NCBI GenBank assembly: GCA_964030475.1
Contig: CAXIPT010000002.1
Coordinates: 8,202,553 to 8,266,552, forward strand
Reading direction: 5' to 3'
From: Tethya wilhelma
Taxonomy: Eukaryota > Porifera > Demospongiae > Tethyida > Tethyidae
DNA: 64,000 nt
The notes below the pieces were generated by a model. That model did not search any database. It worked only from the letters and a program-made list of their open reading frames with translations, and was not told where the DNA came from. Made by a program: the position numbers and the translations under genes. Shown here piece after piece: positions 11,366 to 23,000 of this stretch (position 1 is its first letter; each line of letters begins with the position of its first letter).

Positions 11366-11871
11366 CAGAGGAGGTTGGACATGCATCATCAAAGATCACG
11401 TGAAAACACTTGAAATGGAACTTTTTGGAACCAGCTGCCTCAGCATCTTTCTGTAGTCCCAAATTTATTTATGTTATAAGTGACCAAGCCAAAATGAGTT
11501 GTCAGAAGTGAGGACAGAAGCAAAGCCAGAAGAGAGAGGTGTAAGGCGAGCGCTACTGCAAGTACACCTTAAGAAGTATATAAAGCAGGAAAACCAGAGG
11601 TATAACATGCTGAAAAATCGTCAAAAGAAGAGGCAACTCAGTTGATGTTTATAAAAGAATGGACTGATATCCTTTAGAACATTTTTCACATACACCTTCA
11701 GCTGCAGACAGCCATCTTAATCTCTCAGAACCTCAGAATCAGCCTGGCCAGCTTCATCAACTGGTTGCACAAGTTGTAAAGTTCAATCATAAAGTTCGCG
11801 TATATGATTGCAGTAAAACATATGTGTCACATGACAGTTGACAAGTAATGATGCGTGTCCAACCTCCTCTG
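11366..11871. mobile_element. MULE-like MITE, ends CAGAGGAGGT, 9-bp TSD
   Basis: Terminal repeats CAGAGGAGGTTGGACATGCA and its complement at the right are flanked by GTGTTTTCT (11357-11365) and GCGTTTTCT (11872-11880), 8 of 9 bases matching. A 9-bp target-site duplication is typical of Mutator-like elements. It is non-coding, and shares ends with 22019-22170. Confidence 0.7.
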
Positions 11872-11980
11872 GCGTTTTCTAAAATGTGTTGTATTTTTTG
11901 TCTCCTCAGTCCCATAGATGTTTGCTGTGGTGTGCTTTGATTGGAATAACCATTTCATGCTCTCGTCTTTCTCTCTTCAG

Positions 11981-13458
11981 TCTCAATGCAGAGGCTTGAA
12001 GGCTTCAAGCCCATACTCCTACTGCCCCTCAGTATAGCCATCAACCGTGAGCATCCTGAGCTGAGTGTGGCCACCTGCAAGTCACCTTCCTCTCCCTTTG
12101 TGAGGCCGAGGAGCTGGGGAACATGCATAGCTGGCTTCAAAGGACTCGACAGCAGTCACATGAAAGTAGCAACGAGAGACCGAACCCTTCTCCATTCCAG
12201 TGCTGGTCATTCTGCGTTTGGTGCAAATGTGACAAGAGCTCTGAAATTGGCGTTGGGAGGCGTCAGCTATTTCAACGAAGAACCACTCTCGCTGTCTGGG
12301 TACAGCTTTGACTTTGAAGTGCTGTTGAATCATAGAAACAGGCCCATCACCATCCCCATCCAGTGGAAGTATAGAAACGTGAGAACACTATAATAATAAT
12401 AATAATAATAATATTTGATTAAACACACCAAAAGAGGTGCAAGTGTATGTATGTGTTACATAAAGGTATAGGAAGTATAATTAATGGTATAGTATAATAA
12501 TTTTAAGAGTTAGTAATAATAACTAAGCTGAGCACATATAGTTTAATTCCTCCGAGAGACCAGGATTAGACACACGATTAAGTTTTACAGTATTGAAAAG
12601 CATCAGAGTGACTGACCCACCATCAGGTCCAAAGTGCATCAATACTCACTACTCTGATCTACTAAATGTGCAGGGCGGTGTTCATCCATCACGCATTCAG
12701 TCGTCACGTGACCCTTACCACAAAGGCATTCTCTATCAGATCGCTAGCGACTGGGGGCGAGGTTTAACGATACGAAAGAGCCTGTGGCTCGTAAGGTGGC
12801 AATTGAGGCTGATGGGCGCTTTCACTATGCTCGCAACTGCCTCCACAAGTTGGGCAAGACCACTCTCAAACACCGACAGCTCAAGGCACTGGGATGGGAG
12901 GTTTTGTCGGTAAGCTTAAGTGCTAAGCCTGTACACTGTTCACTGTTGTATTACCTGTCCCTAGTGTCATTCCCAGGCTCCTCCTAAGGAAGTATAAATT
13001 TGTATGGAAGGAGCCTGGGAATGAGACTAATGTCTCCCTGCATGCACACTACAGTACGAGTATGAGCTTAATATCAATCTGTAATGCATAAGTTGTCATA
13101 TGTTTTTATAGGGGTATCATTTATGTAAACATGGGCAGTCCAGAGTGATGACATAATTATCACAGCACATTTGGTTGAGGGGGGTGGGGTCATTAGTTGT
13201 AACTTGTGTGACAGACTAACCCATGGTGATAATGTGTATATAAAAACAGTACTGGTGCCATTGATGATATTCATGGGTTTATGGTCACAACTGAACTGAT
13301 GACATTGTAGTAGTGTTTTGACTACTCCTTATGTGTGTATTCATTTCTTAATGCATACACACAAGATACCCCAACACGAGTGGATGCAGCTCAAGACTGG
13401 AGATGATCATGCTTTATATCTGGCAAAGAAGTTGAACATCAACAGTGAAACAAGATGA
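11981..13458 (+). CDS. FAST-kinase-like protein with C-terminal RAP domain (3' exons)
   Basis: Exons 11981-12378, 12748-12909 and 13366-13458 (stop) join in phase 0. The first holds a FAST_2-like segment (VTRALKLALGG then GYSFDFEVLLNHRNRPI). The second and third form a RAP domain: KVAIEADGRFHYARN, LGKTTLKHRQLKALGWEVLS, IPQHEWMQL, ending DHALYLAKKLNINSETR. FAST/RAP proteins are mitochondrial RNA-processing factors in animals; the RAP fold resembles a restriction-endonuclease core. The 5' exons are not identified; the first listed exon needs one base from upstream. The last intron and exon are duplicated at ~18600-19033. Confidence 0.8.
12389..12412. repeat. (TAA)n microsatellite
   Basis: Eight TAA units inside the intron following the exon that ends at 12378. 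Confidence 0.9.
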
Positions 13459-13634
13459 AAATGGTACTACAAAAACAAACAATTTTTGGTGCAAATTGTT
13501 AAACTTGGGCACGTCCATGCACAATACAAGATCTGAGTTATTGTTAGAAAGATTAGTTATACTTCCAATAAAAAATAATAGTTAAAAAAAAGCTTATAAA
13601 ATGTGTAAATGTCTAGTGCAATATCCATGTATAG

Positions 13635-14601
13635 GGGCAATTCCAGGCCAAGTCAACACAAAAAAATGAGCACCCTCATGGAATTCAACGAAACTTGAGG
13701 TACACATACCTTACCACAAGTTATTATCCCACACCTGATTTGGGTGTCATATGTTACATGGCTTCTGACTTATAAGCGTCCAAAATTTGCCATTTTTTGA
13801 TGACATTTCACCATTTATTAGCAAATAACTAATTCTCTGATTGTTTTTAGCTGCCAAGATTGATACCATTGTACTCGGCATGAAATTTTGCTTCAGATGA
13901 TATACTTGAAGTGGATGGTCACTCGCTAGCAGGTCAAAGGTTATTTTTTAAATCTATAATTGAGTGTTACTAAAAAAAGACGTCTTTTTTTCGCGTGATT
14001 TTCACTCAATGTAATCTACAAAAATCATCCTTTATTTTGTATAAGTTTGGTGATGGGATCTAAATGGGATCAGGAGATACAGGTCAAAACATATGCCTGA
14101 GTATAGTATTTTAATTTATAAGCATTTTTTTTCATGAATTTTGAACAAAAGTGTATGTTTAGTCCTGTATCTTCTGATCCCATTTAGATCCCATTACCAA
14201 ACTTGTACACAATAAGGAACAATTTTTGCAGATAACATTGTAAAAAAATTGCGGGAAAAAAAGACGTCTTTTTTTAGTAACGTCTTTAAAAGATGACCTT
14301 TAACCTGCTAACGAATGACCACCCACTTCAAGTATATCATTTGAAGCAAAATTTTATGCCGAGTACAATGGTACCAGTCTCAGTAGCTGGAAACAATCAG
14401 AAAAAAAGTTATTTGCTATTAAGCAGCAAGAAATGATCAAAAATGGCAAATTTCGGACGCTTATAAGTCAGAAGCCATGTAACATATGACACCCAAATCA
14501 GGTGTGGAATAATAACTTGTGGTAAGGTATGTGTACCTCAAGTTTTGTTGAATTCCGTGAGGGTGCTCATTTTTTTGTGTTGACTTGGCCTGGAATTACC
14601 C
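13635..14601. mobile_element. 967-bp near-complete palindrome (foldback element) with ATAG TSD
   Basis: The left half (GGGCAATTCCAGGCC...) is matched by the inverted right half (...GGCCTGGAATTACCC) for roughly 400 bp per arm, with an inner pair of AAAAAAAGACGTCTTTTTTT sites and a further inverted GGGATCTAAATGGGATCAG pair near the centre. ATAG lies at 13631-13634 and 14602-14605, a probable 4-bp target-site duplication. No ORF. It sits between the RAP gene and the GTPase pseudogene. Confidence 0.9.
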
Positions 14602-14693
14602 ATAGGCATGATAGAATGGGACAGAGAAAAGTTGTATATTTAACACATACGGCACAAAGTTGGCCATAATACTAAAATGTACTGATGACTTGT

Positions 14694-15710
14694 GAATAGT
14701 AACAATTGACAATTAAGTCTATAACTGACTTGATACCCACAATAGCATGGCCTCCAGCATAGCCAGCTGTACTAACTACTAAATATCCTGGTATCCCATG
14801 CACCACCACAAAATGTTCCTTCAACTGCACCTGCTTTGGCACACAACTCAATCACTTGTTTCTTGGTATCTTCTGACCACCCCATTGTATATTGACGATG
14901 TGTTGAATTAAGATATATGTTCATGTTTTCTGGGGTTGTTGCCTGTCCTGAAGCATTACCATAATATGATATTCATATTGTGCTTCTGGCTTCATTCTTT
15001 GAAAGGCCGTAACCCACAAAGGAGTGAACCACTCCTCATGATCAGGTGAAGATGTATGATTGGCACTATAGTCATCTCTTCAACACATCTTTTAATACTT
15101 AATTGTTTAAGTTTATTGATCTATGAGGTAATTGCTACTCTAAAGTATTCCTATTTATATTGTTGTTTGGTCACTTGGTCCCGCCTCATACGAGTCATAT
15201 CTACTGTAGGTAGTAAACACATAGTCAATACGTCTTTTACTATATACGTGTACTTGTAAGATTATTTTTACTGTCGTGAAAGGATATAGGATCATCTAGT
15301 CCTGCATAGATGGTATATCCCACAGCTTCATTGTCTGACCACTTTTCCAAATCCCATTGTATAGGCTGTGGTTTCCTGTGTTACTGCTGTTGCGCTTGGC
15401 TTGAATTGTGCCTAGCATCTTCCTCTCCTAATTGTTTAGATGTCGGTCATACTGGCCTAGAGCTAGAAATGCATGTGTGTGAATTCAGTACTGGTCCTCA
15501 TGAGTGGCATAATAATTTTTCTCTAATATTAACTGCATGCATGTCCCTGAATTAATAAACATCCTCTACGTAAATTCTCGTCTATAGCTTTGGCCAGTTA
15601 CTAAAGATTGTGGCTATGTCTGATATCTGATGCTTATTAGAGCATCGTCATTAAGTCTAAAACTCGAGCTGAAATAATATTATTGTATTGTTGCTGCACA
15701 ATGTTGTTCA
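14694..15710 (-). pseudogene. Degraded Death-AIG1 GTPase copy
   Basis: Scattered matches in the same order as the intact paralogue at 16496-18038: ~15595-15710 matches the Death exon (GTGGCTATGTCTGATAT, GTTTAAGACTCGAG-like), ~15280-15370 the DTPG region, ~15120-15160 the SIHEVIT helix, ~14990-15045 the PLWVTAFQRMKPEA motif and ~14700-14910 the C-terminal segment GHAIVGIK also found at 19237-19548. The frame is destroyed throughout, so the GTPase core is lost. Confidence 0.75.
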
Positions 15711-15721
15711 AAAGTATTGAC

Positions 15722-15774
15722 CATTGTGTATAATCAAGTTGATCCACTATCTCTCACCATATAATATACATACA
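15722..15774. repeat. 53-bp direct repeat, copy 1
   Basis: Identical by eye to 16274-16326, from CATTGTGTATAATCAAG to ATACATACA. The two copies bracket a MITE (15890-16098), so about 550 bp were duplicated or inserted between them. Confidence 0.85.
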
Positions 15775-15889
15775 AACAGCTAGGTTTAGTATAGTCTAAA
15801 TGGTACCCAATGCAAATCATGTGTATGTGACAAGTACAGCTATTCACATGAGAATTTACTACAGTCCAATCAATTAGCAACAAAAACAA

Positions 15890-16098
15890 TACCGTATAGC
15901 GGGAAATTTTCGTGCGGTTAAAATTTCGTTTCAGGCCTTGAAAACAAGTTTTCGTGGTCTTATTTTCGTTCTGGACCCATGACCCCGCGGCCACGTTTTA
16001 AAAATTTCAGATTTTCGTGGGCAAAATTTTCGTTTTCATGCTGTCTGGAACGAAAAGAACGAAATTTTTCCCTCACGAAAATTTCCCGCTATACGGTA
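15890..16098. mobile_element. MITE with TACCGTATAGCGGG termini
   Basis: TACCGTATAGCGGGAAATTT at the left is mirrored by AAATTTCCCGCTATACGGTA at the right. Inside are further inverted TTTTCGT motifs. Non-coding; it shares the TACCGTA end with 22490-22636 and 53118-53344. Confidence 0.85.
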
Positions 16099-16273
16099 TC
16101 TATTATGACCCACTTTACAACTCTTAAGTACACAGTATTGTTGTGATGATTTCATTCATGAATATCATTAGAATAATACCTTCGTAGACATTGTGTCAAT
16201 TGTATACATATACATACAGCCCAAGAATGCCATGAACGCCCATCGCCCATTGTTAGTTAACTTAAACTTAAAT

Positions 16274-16326
16274 CATTGTGTATAATCAAGTTGATCCACT
16301 ATCTCTCACCATATAATATACATACA
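16274..16326. repeat. 53-bp direct repeat, copy 2
   Basis: Second copy of 15722-15774. Confidence 0.85.
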
Positions 16327-16495
16327 CTGAACAGCAGATTTCTAAAATTTATAACCAACTATGTATAGAATTATAAAAATAATGGTTGGATAACTATATA
16401 TAACTAATAAATTATAATAATTCTACTGAGTATAGGCAAAATTTTAACAGTTATGCAAAAAAATAACTATATAAGGGTAAAATTCAGTATACAAG

Positions 16496-18038
16496 CTAAC
16501 TACTGTTGATAATTGACCTAGCAATATTGCCACCAACTCTGCCAACACCAGCCCCAACTGCTGCTCCACCTGTAGCACCAGCTATTCCACCTACACTACC
16601 CAGGACTGCACCCATAACAGCACCAGCAGTAGTGAATGCGGTAACCACCTTATCACCCAAGATTGACCCCATTGTGTATTCAGGGTATTGTGCATTGATA
16701 TATATGTTCTTGTTTTCAGGCTGTTTTGGTTGTGATCTGCATATCAGATGTGTTTTCTCTTGTTTTATTCGTTTAGCAGAAAATGCATACATCGATGGCC
16801 GTGCTTCTGGCTTCATTCTCTGAAAGGCCGTAACCCACAAAGGAGAGAACCACTCCTCACGATCAGGTGGAGATCTGTCCTTATATCCTACTGGTACTAT
16901 TGGAATCTTATTCACAATCTCTTCAGAAATCTCTAGCTTTTTTATCAGTTTGTCTCTTAAATTCTCTATCCATGAGGTAATGACTGTCTGAAAATGCTCA
17001 ACCTTGTCTTCATCATCGTCATCATCGTCATCATCGTCATCATCGTCATCATCGTCATCATCGTCATTTGGAACAACTTTATTGGCAAACGTCAAAGCAA
17101 ATGTAGTATAATTCCAGATGTCTGGTCCTGCCTTTTCAGAAAACAACTTCATTCCAGCCACATCACTTGTTTCTAAACGGCGTCTCATGTCCAAGCAGTA
17201 AAACACATGATCAACATCTTTTTTGAGGTTTTCTAGCTGACAAATTATTGCAGCTTCCTGTTCTTCTTCAAGATCAGGATCACATAGTCCTGGTGTGTCC
17301 CACAGCTGTACCGACACTGCCTTGCTGATTTCTTTTATGGGAATTGTTTTGTCATACACAGTACATTTACCTGTTACTGCTTTGCTAATAGCACCTTCTT
17401 TTGCTACTTTTTTCCCCATTATTCCATTCACCATGGAAGACTTTCCCACTCCAACTTTTCCAGTAAATAAAACAGAAATATTTCCTTTACCAGAAGCCAT
17501 GTAGTTTTTCCTTACTTCCTCGCTTTCAAATATGTTATCTGGCATTGTGGCTAAATTTTTTTTAATAATTTAAAAATACAAAATAAAAATAAAACATTGG
17601 GGATGTAAAAACAACCATACAATGTCATGCAATGCAAACATTCAAGGTTATAATAATACAATAATGTGTGTAAATTTATCATGTACCTCTTCCACTCCCG
17701 CTCAGACTCAGTATTTCACACACATTGCCAGCTAGGTCAGCACGGCCAACATCCAACTGTGCCTGAATAAGCATTCTGTAGCTGGCCCTGAATCCCTGCT
17801 TTTCCTTCCATCTTTGAACAGCCTTCAGTCTCCTTTCTTGTTCCCTACGTGACTCCTCATCTATAGCTCTGACATCATGCTGATCCAAACCAATCTTTGG
17901 AGCAACTAGCTTCCAGTTACTCCAAAAGGTGGCTATGTCTGATATGTGCTCAACAGAGCATTGCCTGTTTAAGACTCGAGATGAAATGTTGTAGTGTTGC
18001 TGAAGTTCTCCAATACTTCTGATTGGTTGTTGGGCCAT
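16496..18038 (-). CDS. Death domain-AIG1/GIMAP-like GTPase fusion
   Basis: Exon 1 (18038-17687) starts MAQQPIRSIGEL and encodes a Death-like domain (FWSNWKLVAPKIGLDQHDV, later ADLAGNVCEIL). The donor G|GTACAT and the acceptor TTTAG at 17551 keep frame: G+CC gives Ala, then TMPDNIFESEE. Exon 2 (17550-16496) is an AIG1-type GTPase: P-loop GKVGVGKSS, switch-2 WDTPGL, and ALTFANKVV near the expected G4 place without a clear (N/T)KxD. The C-terminus is a Gly/Ala-rich hydrophobic stretch (GGAAVGAGVGRVGGN) that could insert in or bind membrane, as in some GIMAPs. About 467 aa. The Death domain should recruit death-fold partners, with the GTPase acting as an assembly switch; function is inferred. An 18-Asp run is inserted after the G4 region. 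Confidence 0.85.
17011..17064. repeat. In-frame 9-bp repeat x6 (18 Asp codons)
   Basis: CATCATCGT is repeated six times, coding Asp-Asp-Asp per unit on the minus strand. The paralogue at 20097-24025 has one unit at the same place. Confidence 0.95.
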
Positions 18039-18530
18039 TGTTACATGCAGTAGTGATGCTTCTTAATTATGTGGCTAGCTATATTTATAAGGTTTGACTA
18101 CTATACAGGATATCCTGCATGGCTATATATGGCCAGAATCATTAATAGTGGTATGTTGGTTCTAATCACATGACTGTGAATACTGAAATAAAGGAACATC
18201 AAAATAATATTATTCATCATCTCTCAAATTATGATCTGTTCAAATTGGAACCACACTATGACAGTGTGACTGCCAAAGGGCATTCTAGACCCTGCATGAA
18301 AACAATTATTTTTGGATAATTATTAATTACATCATTACTATATCCTATATATAGACATAATATCAAATTTTAGGATATTACGTCACTTGATTAGGACATA
18401 GATAATATTATCTATGATTATGATACTGTATGCAAGCATGCAATGCTGGAAACTCTGAACCGTCTAATTAAGACTCTTCGAATCACTGCATAAAAGCATG
18501 AGCTGCATGGTACTTACGTTCATAATTCTG
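18039..18530. other. Intergenic; upstream of the Death-GTPase gene
   Basis: It probably holds the promoter. No further gene is seen. A short palindrome CATAGATAATATTATCTATG lies at ~18398-18417. The contig ends with N at 18531. Confidence 0.4.
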
Positions 18531-18531
18531 N

Positions 18532-18612
18532 TCGTAGAGAGAGCTAGTGGGAAGCCACAACAGTGCCATTTTTGTTCTTCTAACTTACGTACTTACGTAC
18601 TTCCTAACTGAC
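18532..18612. repeat. Dispersed repeat family C, fragment
   Basis: TCGTAGAGAGAGCTAGTGGG through CTGACTTACTTG matches ~55155-55245 closely, and shares GGGAAGCCACA with ~19800. It abuts the N at 18531. Confidence 0.7.
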
Positions 18613-18949
18613 TTACTTGAAAAGCATTTATAAACTTAATGTCAATCTGCAATGCGTAAGTTGTCATTTGGAGGACCATTAAATTATATGTAAACATAGG
18701 CAGTCCAGAGTGATAACATAATAATATTGACAACACATTTGGTCCATGGGGACTAGTACTTGGAGTGGGGGGAGGGGGTGGGGGACCATTAATTGTAACT
18801 TGTATGACAGACCCACCCATGGTGATATTGTGTATAAAAACAATACTCATGCCATTGATGATTTTGATAAGTTTGTGGTCACAAAAGTATGACATTTTAG
18901 TAGTAGTATTATGATACAATACTATACATATGTAATGCATACACACAAG

Positions 18950-19033
18950 ATACCCCAACACGAGTGGATGCAGCTCAAGACTGGGGATGATCATGCTTTA
19001 TATCTGGCAAAGAAGCTGAACATCAACAACTGA
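18950..19033 (+). pseudogene. Duplicated last exon of the RAP gene
   Basis: An acceptor ACACAAG followed by IPQHEWMQLKTGDDHALYL and a stop after KKLNINN. It matches 13366-13458, and the preceding ~330 bp match the last intron (13060-13365). The upstream RAP exons are missing, so it is an orphan exon in a segmental duplicate. Confidence 0.8.
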
Positions 19034-19236
19034 ACTGAGTAAATATTGACAAACAACAATTTAGTATATCCTAGAAATCAGTTTATACATTATTAGTGTT
19101 AAAAAGATTTTAGGAGATTGTACTTCAAAGAAAATTAGGTTTTGAGCCTATAAAAAAAAGTAAAAGTAAAGCGAGTTACAATATCCGTGTAAAGATATGA
19201 CAAAGAGAGTCAGATTTAACACAATACTATGTAATC

Positions 19237-19548
19237 CTATTCAGAATAGTACCAATTGACAATGAGCAAAAAAACTGACTTGACACCCACAATAGCATGA
19301 CCTACAGCCTTGCCCTTTATACCACATATGATAAATCGAGGTACTCCACCACCAGCAAATACGCCTCTAAGTGTGTATACCTGCACTATATAGTACAGTG
19401 ACTCAATCACTTGTTTCTTAGTACGTTCTGACCATCCTATCATACGGTGTGTTGAATTGAGGTATATACAGGTTTTCAGGGGAGTTTGCCTGCGTGTTGT
19501 GCTGATGCCCGATCCATCCTTCTCAGATAATTTTTCAAACTCTGCCAT
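19237..19548 (-). pseudogene. C-terminal fragment of a GTPase paralogue
   Basis: The frame reads MAEFEKLSEKDGSG, then CIYLNSTHRMIGWSE, GVFAGGGVPRFI and GHAIVGVK. The NIYLNAQYPEYTMG segment of the neighbouring GTPases occupies the equivalent place, and 14700-14910 holds a decayed match. No G domain is attached. It lies 3' of the duplicated RAP exon exactly as the pseudogene at 14.7 kb lies 3' of the RAP gene. It could also be an alternative last exon. Confidence 0.5.
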
Positions 19549-19589
19549 ATCACCATCCTTAAGGTATATCGTATGTTTGGTAGTACATA

Positions 19590-19830
19590 TAGTACATAGG
19601 AATGGGCCGACTGTCCCATATAGACATAAATTACAAAATGTTGGTCACTATAAAGATCTAGCCAAACAAAATTATAAACCTTAAGTCACTCATCAAGATA
19701 ACAGGCTCTCTGTATAGATCTGTGACAACTAATCAACTGCATGCAAGGCCTAAAATGCAAAAAAAAACTTTCCTCAGCACTTGTAGAGAGTGCAAATGGG
19801 AAGCCACACTAGTGTCATTTTGGTTCTCTC
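19590..19830. repeat. Dispersed repeat family C, copy 2
   Basis: Diverged match to ~54995-55205 (GGAATGGGCC, ACAAAATGTT, AACTGCATG, GGGAAGCCACA in the same order). Non-coding. Confidence 0.6.
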
Positions 19831-20096
19831 ATGCTCGTAAACTAAATATGATCATTGACCTTCAGACGTACTTGTTCACAAAATTGATGCTTAATTTCAG
19901 CAATACACATATACACTATGTACTAGTATAACTGTACAAGAAAAATATTTACATAATGATGCATCTACAATTCTTCAAAAAAAGCAAAATTACGATAGAA
20001 GCAACAAACAATTATATAATAATTATTAATTTTTAATTAACACAAAAACAACTGCTAATTTAAAAGATAGATCTCAAAGCCAGTATATATACAAAG

Positions 20097-23000
20097 TTAG
20101 CTAACTGCTTCACGTATTTTGTTGACAATTGACTTAACAATTGAGCCAACACTAACAAGAGCATAACCACCAACTGTGCCAACTACAGCCCCAACAGCTG
20201 CTCCAACTGCAGCACCAACAAGTCTACCTCCAACAGCACCAACAGCAGTGAACATATTAACTACTTTATCACTAAAGGTTGATGACCCCATTGTGTATTC
20301 AGGGTATTGTGCATTGAGGTATATATTCTTGTTTTCAGGCTGTTTTGGTTGTTGCGATATCTGATCTATTTTCTTAGGTTTGATTCGTTGAGCTGACACA
20401 GCATACATTGATGGCTGCGCCTCTGGCTTCATTCTTTGAAAGGCTGTAACCCACAAAGGGGAGAACCACTCCTCACGATCAGGTGGTGATTTGTCCTTAT
20501 ATCCTACTGGTACTATAGGAATCTTGTTTACAATCTCTTCAGAAAGCTTGAGCTTTTTTATCATTTTATTTCTTAAACTTTCTATCCATGAGGTAATGAC
20601 TGTCTGGAAATGCTCAACCTTGTCTTCATCATCGTCACTTGGAACAACAGTATTGGCAAACGTCAAAGCAAATGTTGTGTAGTTCCAGATATCTGGTCCT
20701 ACTTTCTCAGAAAACTTCTTCATTCCATCCACATCATTTGTTTCTAAACGCCGTCTCATGTCCAAGCAGTAAAACACATGATCAACATCTTCCTTAAGGC
20801 CTTCTAGCTGGCAAATTATTGCAGCTTCCTCTTCTTCTTCAAGATCAGGGTCAGACAGTCCTGGTGTGTCCCACAACTTTATTGTCACCTCTTTCCCAAT
20901 TTCCTGAACAACAAAACTCTCTGTATAGGCTGTGATTTCACTTGTAACTGATTTTGCATTTTCTTTGGCCACTTTCCTCCCCATGATTCCATTCACCATG
21001 GAGGACTTGCCTGTCCCCATTTTACCAGTGAACAAGATAGATATTGTATCTTTTCCAGAAGCCATGTAATTTTTCCTTACTTCCTCATTTTCAAAAACAT
21101 CTATACAATGCGATAACAAAGTTTAATAGTTAACAATTAATAATAATATGTGAAAAGCATACCTAACATAGGTCTAGGTCGTTTTTCTGGTGGAGGGCGC
21201 TCTTCAGCTGGTACTGTGTTCCTAGCTACTGGAAATGTATAAGTCATAGTAATTATGCATGTGGTATGCTGTTATCAAAGATTTGTAGAATTATGGAAAA
21301 ATGAGAACAAACAAGTAAAAAAAAAACACTGGAAATGTAATGAAACACAGGAATGGCTAAATGGTAAAAAGAATGCAAACAAGATGGAATGGCTACAGAG
21401 TGTGTAAGGAATTCTTCCTGTGGGCAAAATAAGAGACTCCATAAGGAGGTTGTTAAATGCAGCCCATACAGGAAGAATTCTGCATACACTTGATAGCCAT
21501 TCCATATTGTTTGCGTTCTTTTTACGATTTAGCCATTCCTGTGTTTCATTACATTTCCAATATTTTTTTTACTTGTTTATAGTAGAGTACTATGCGCTTG
21601 CCTACTGAGTTAAGCTATACAGTGTACGCCCGACTAGCGCTTACCAGCATGCCTAGTGCTTCACTATAGTGAGCTCAATCTGTTTTTTAGGCTTATTTTA
21701 CCCTCTTTTTACAGGCAGCAAACGGCCCGAGCTTTTTCACGGGTCCAAGACGGCTCCAACGGAATTCAAACAGCTTTATTTTTGCTTCTTTCTTGACTAA
21801 CATGAGTTCTTTCGTTGTTTTTATGAAAAAGAAGCGAGGTAATGAGTCTTGTCACAACTTTTCTGAAAAGCAGCTGAGGCTTGCCAGCAAAGCTTAGATT
21901 ATTTGCATGGGCGCAAAATCGAACTCGTACATAGCACATGCAACACGCCCTCACACAATTAAATATGACACAGTTCTGACGTACTTCACGTGAGGACATG
22001 TACCATATAGTACCAGGCCAGAGGAGGTATGACATGAGTGAGCCTTTGCTGAGATGGCAAGTCTGTTAATTACATTCAAATCATGTGACCGCAGTACTTC
22101 ACAACGAGAGTTGATCATATGTGCCCACTTGCCAGCTCAGCAAAGGCGCACACGTGTCGTACCTCCTCTGGTACCCGGCCCTCCCGATTTTTAGCGTGAA
22201 ACACTAAAAAGAGGGAGTGGCCTGGGTACGAGGCTAGATCTAGGACTAGACAAGTTTGGTCAAGGTTGTTTGGGCTCCTAAATAATTGCATGCATACACT
22301 GGCATTCTATAGTAGGTCTTTGGAGTAGACACTCAAAAGTGCTTGAGTAACGGCAAAACTTCAGAAATTAAGACCCTAATTATTCATGATGTCCTTGAAC
22401 TACACAAGTTCAAAGGTGAGAGGGAGGTGGTGAATGCAAATTGTATGCAATGGCCAAAAGATTATGTATTTATGGACATCCAGTCCTACTACCGTAAATC
22501 GTGAAAATTTCGTAGTCGCTGCTGACTACGAAATTTAAACGCACGAAAAATTGCAAAATAGTGCGGCATGGGTGGGGCTGCGTAATGCGGTGATCCTACG
22601 AAAATTTAACGTATGAAAATTTCGCGATTTACGGTATAAATATTATAGTAACAGGGTGCATGCACATGCATACATGGAATAGAAGGGGTCAATTGACTCA
22701 CTGTCAATGGTGAGTAGAATGGGAGGGGTCGCACTGTCCTTGGAAGATGTTTCTTTATGGAATTGACCCCCCATGACTTGACCATTGGTTGGTAGTTGTG
22801 GTTTTGGCTGGTATAAGACAATAATACCATGGCGTATCAACTCACTCAGTTGTGAGGTAGTGAGAGGGAAAATGGGATCTTCTTGATATGATAAAATTGA
22901 AAATGCCAGTTGAATACAACCAGCACCAACATCCACAAGGCCAATATAGCCATGTCTTAGTTCAACGACTTTAGAGACTTTATTTTTGATAGCATCTATG

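Noticed and set aside
16506..16823. 105-codon plus-strand Pro/Ala-rich ORF
   Set aside because: Antisense of the Gly/Ala-rich GTPase tail.
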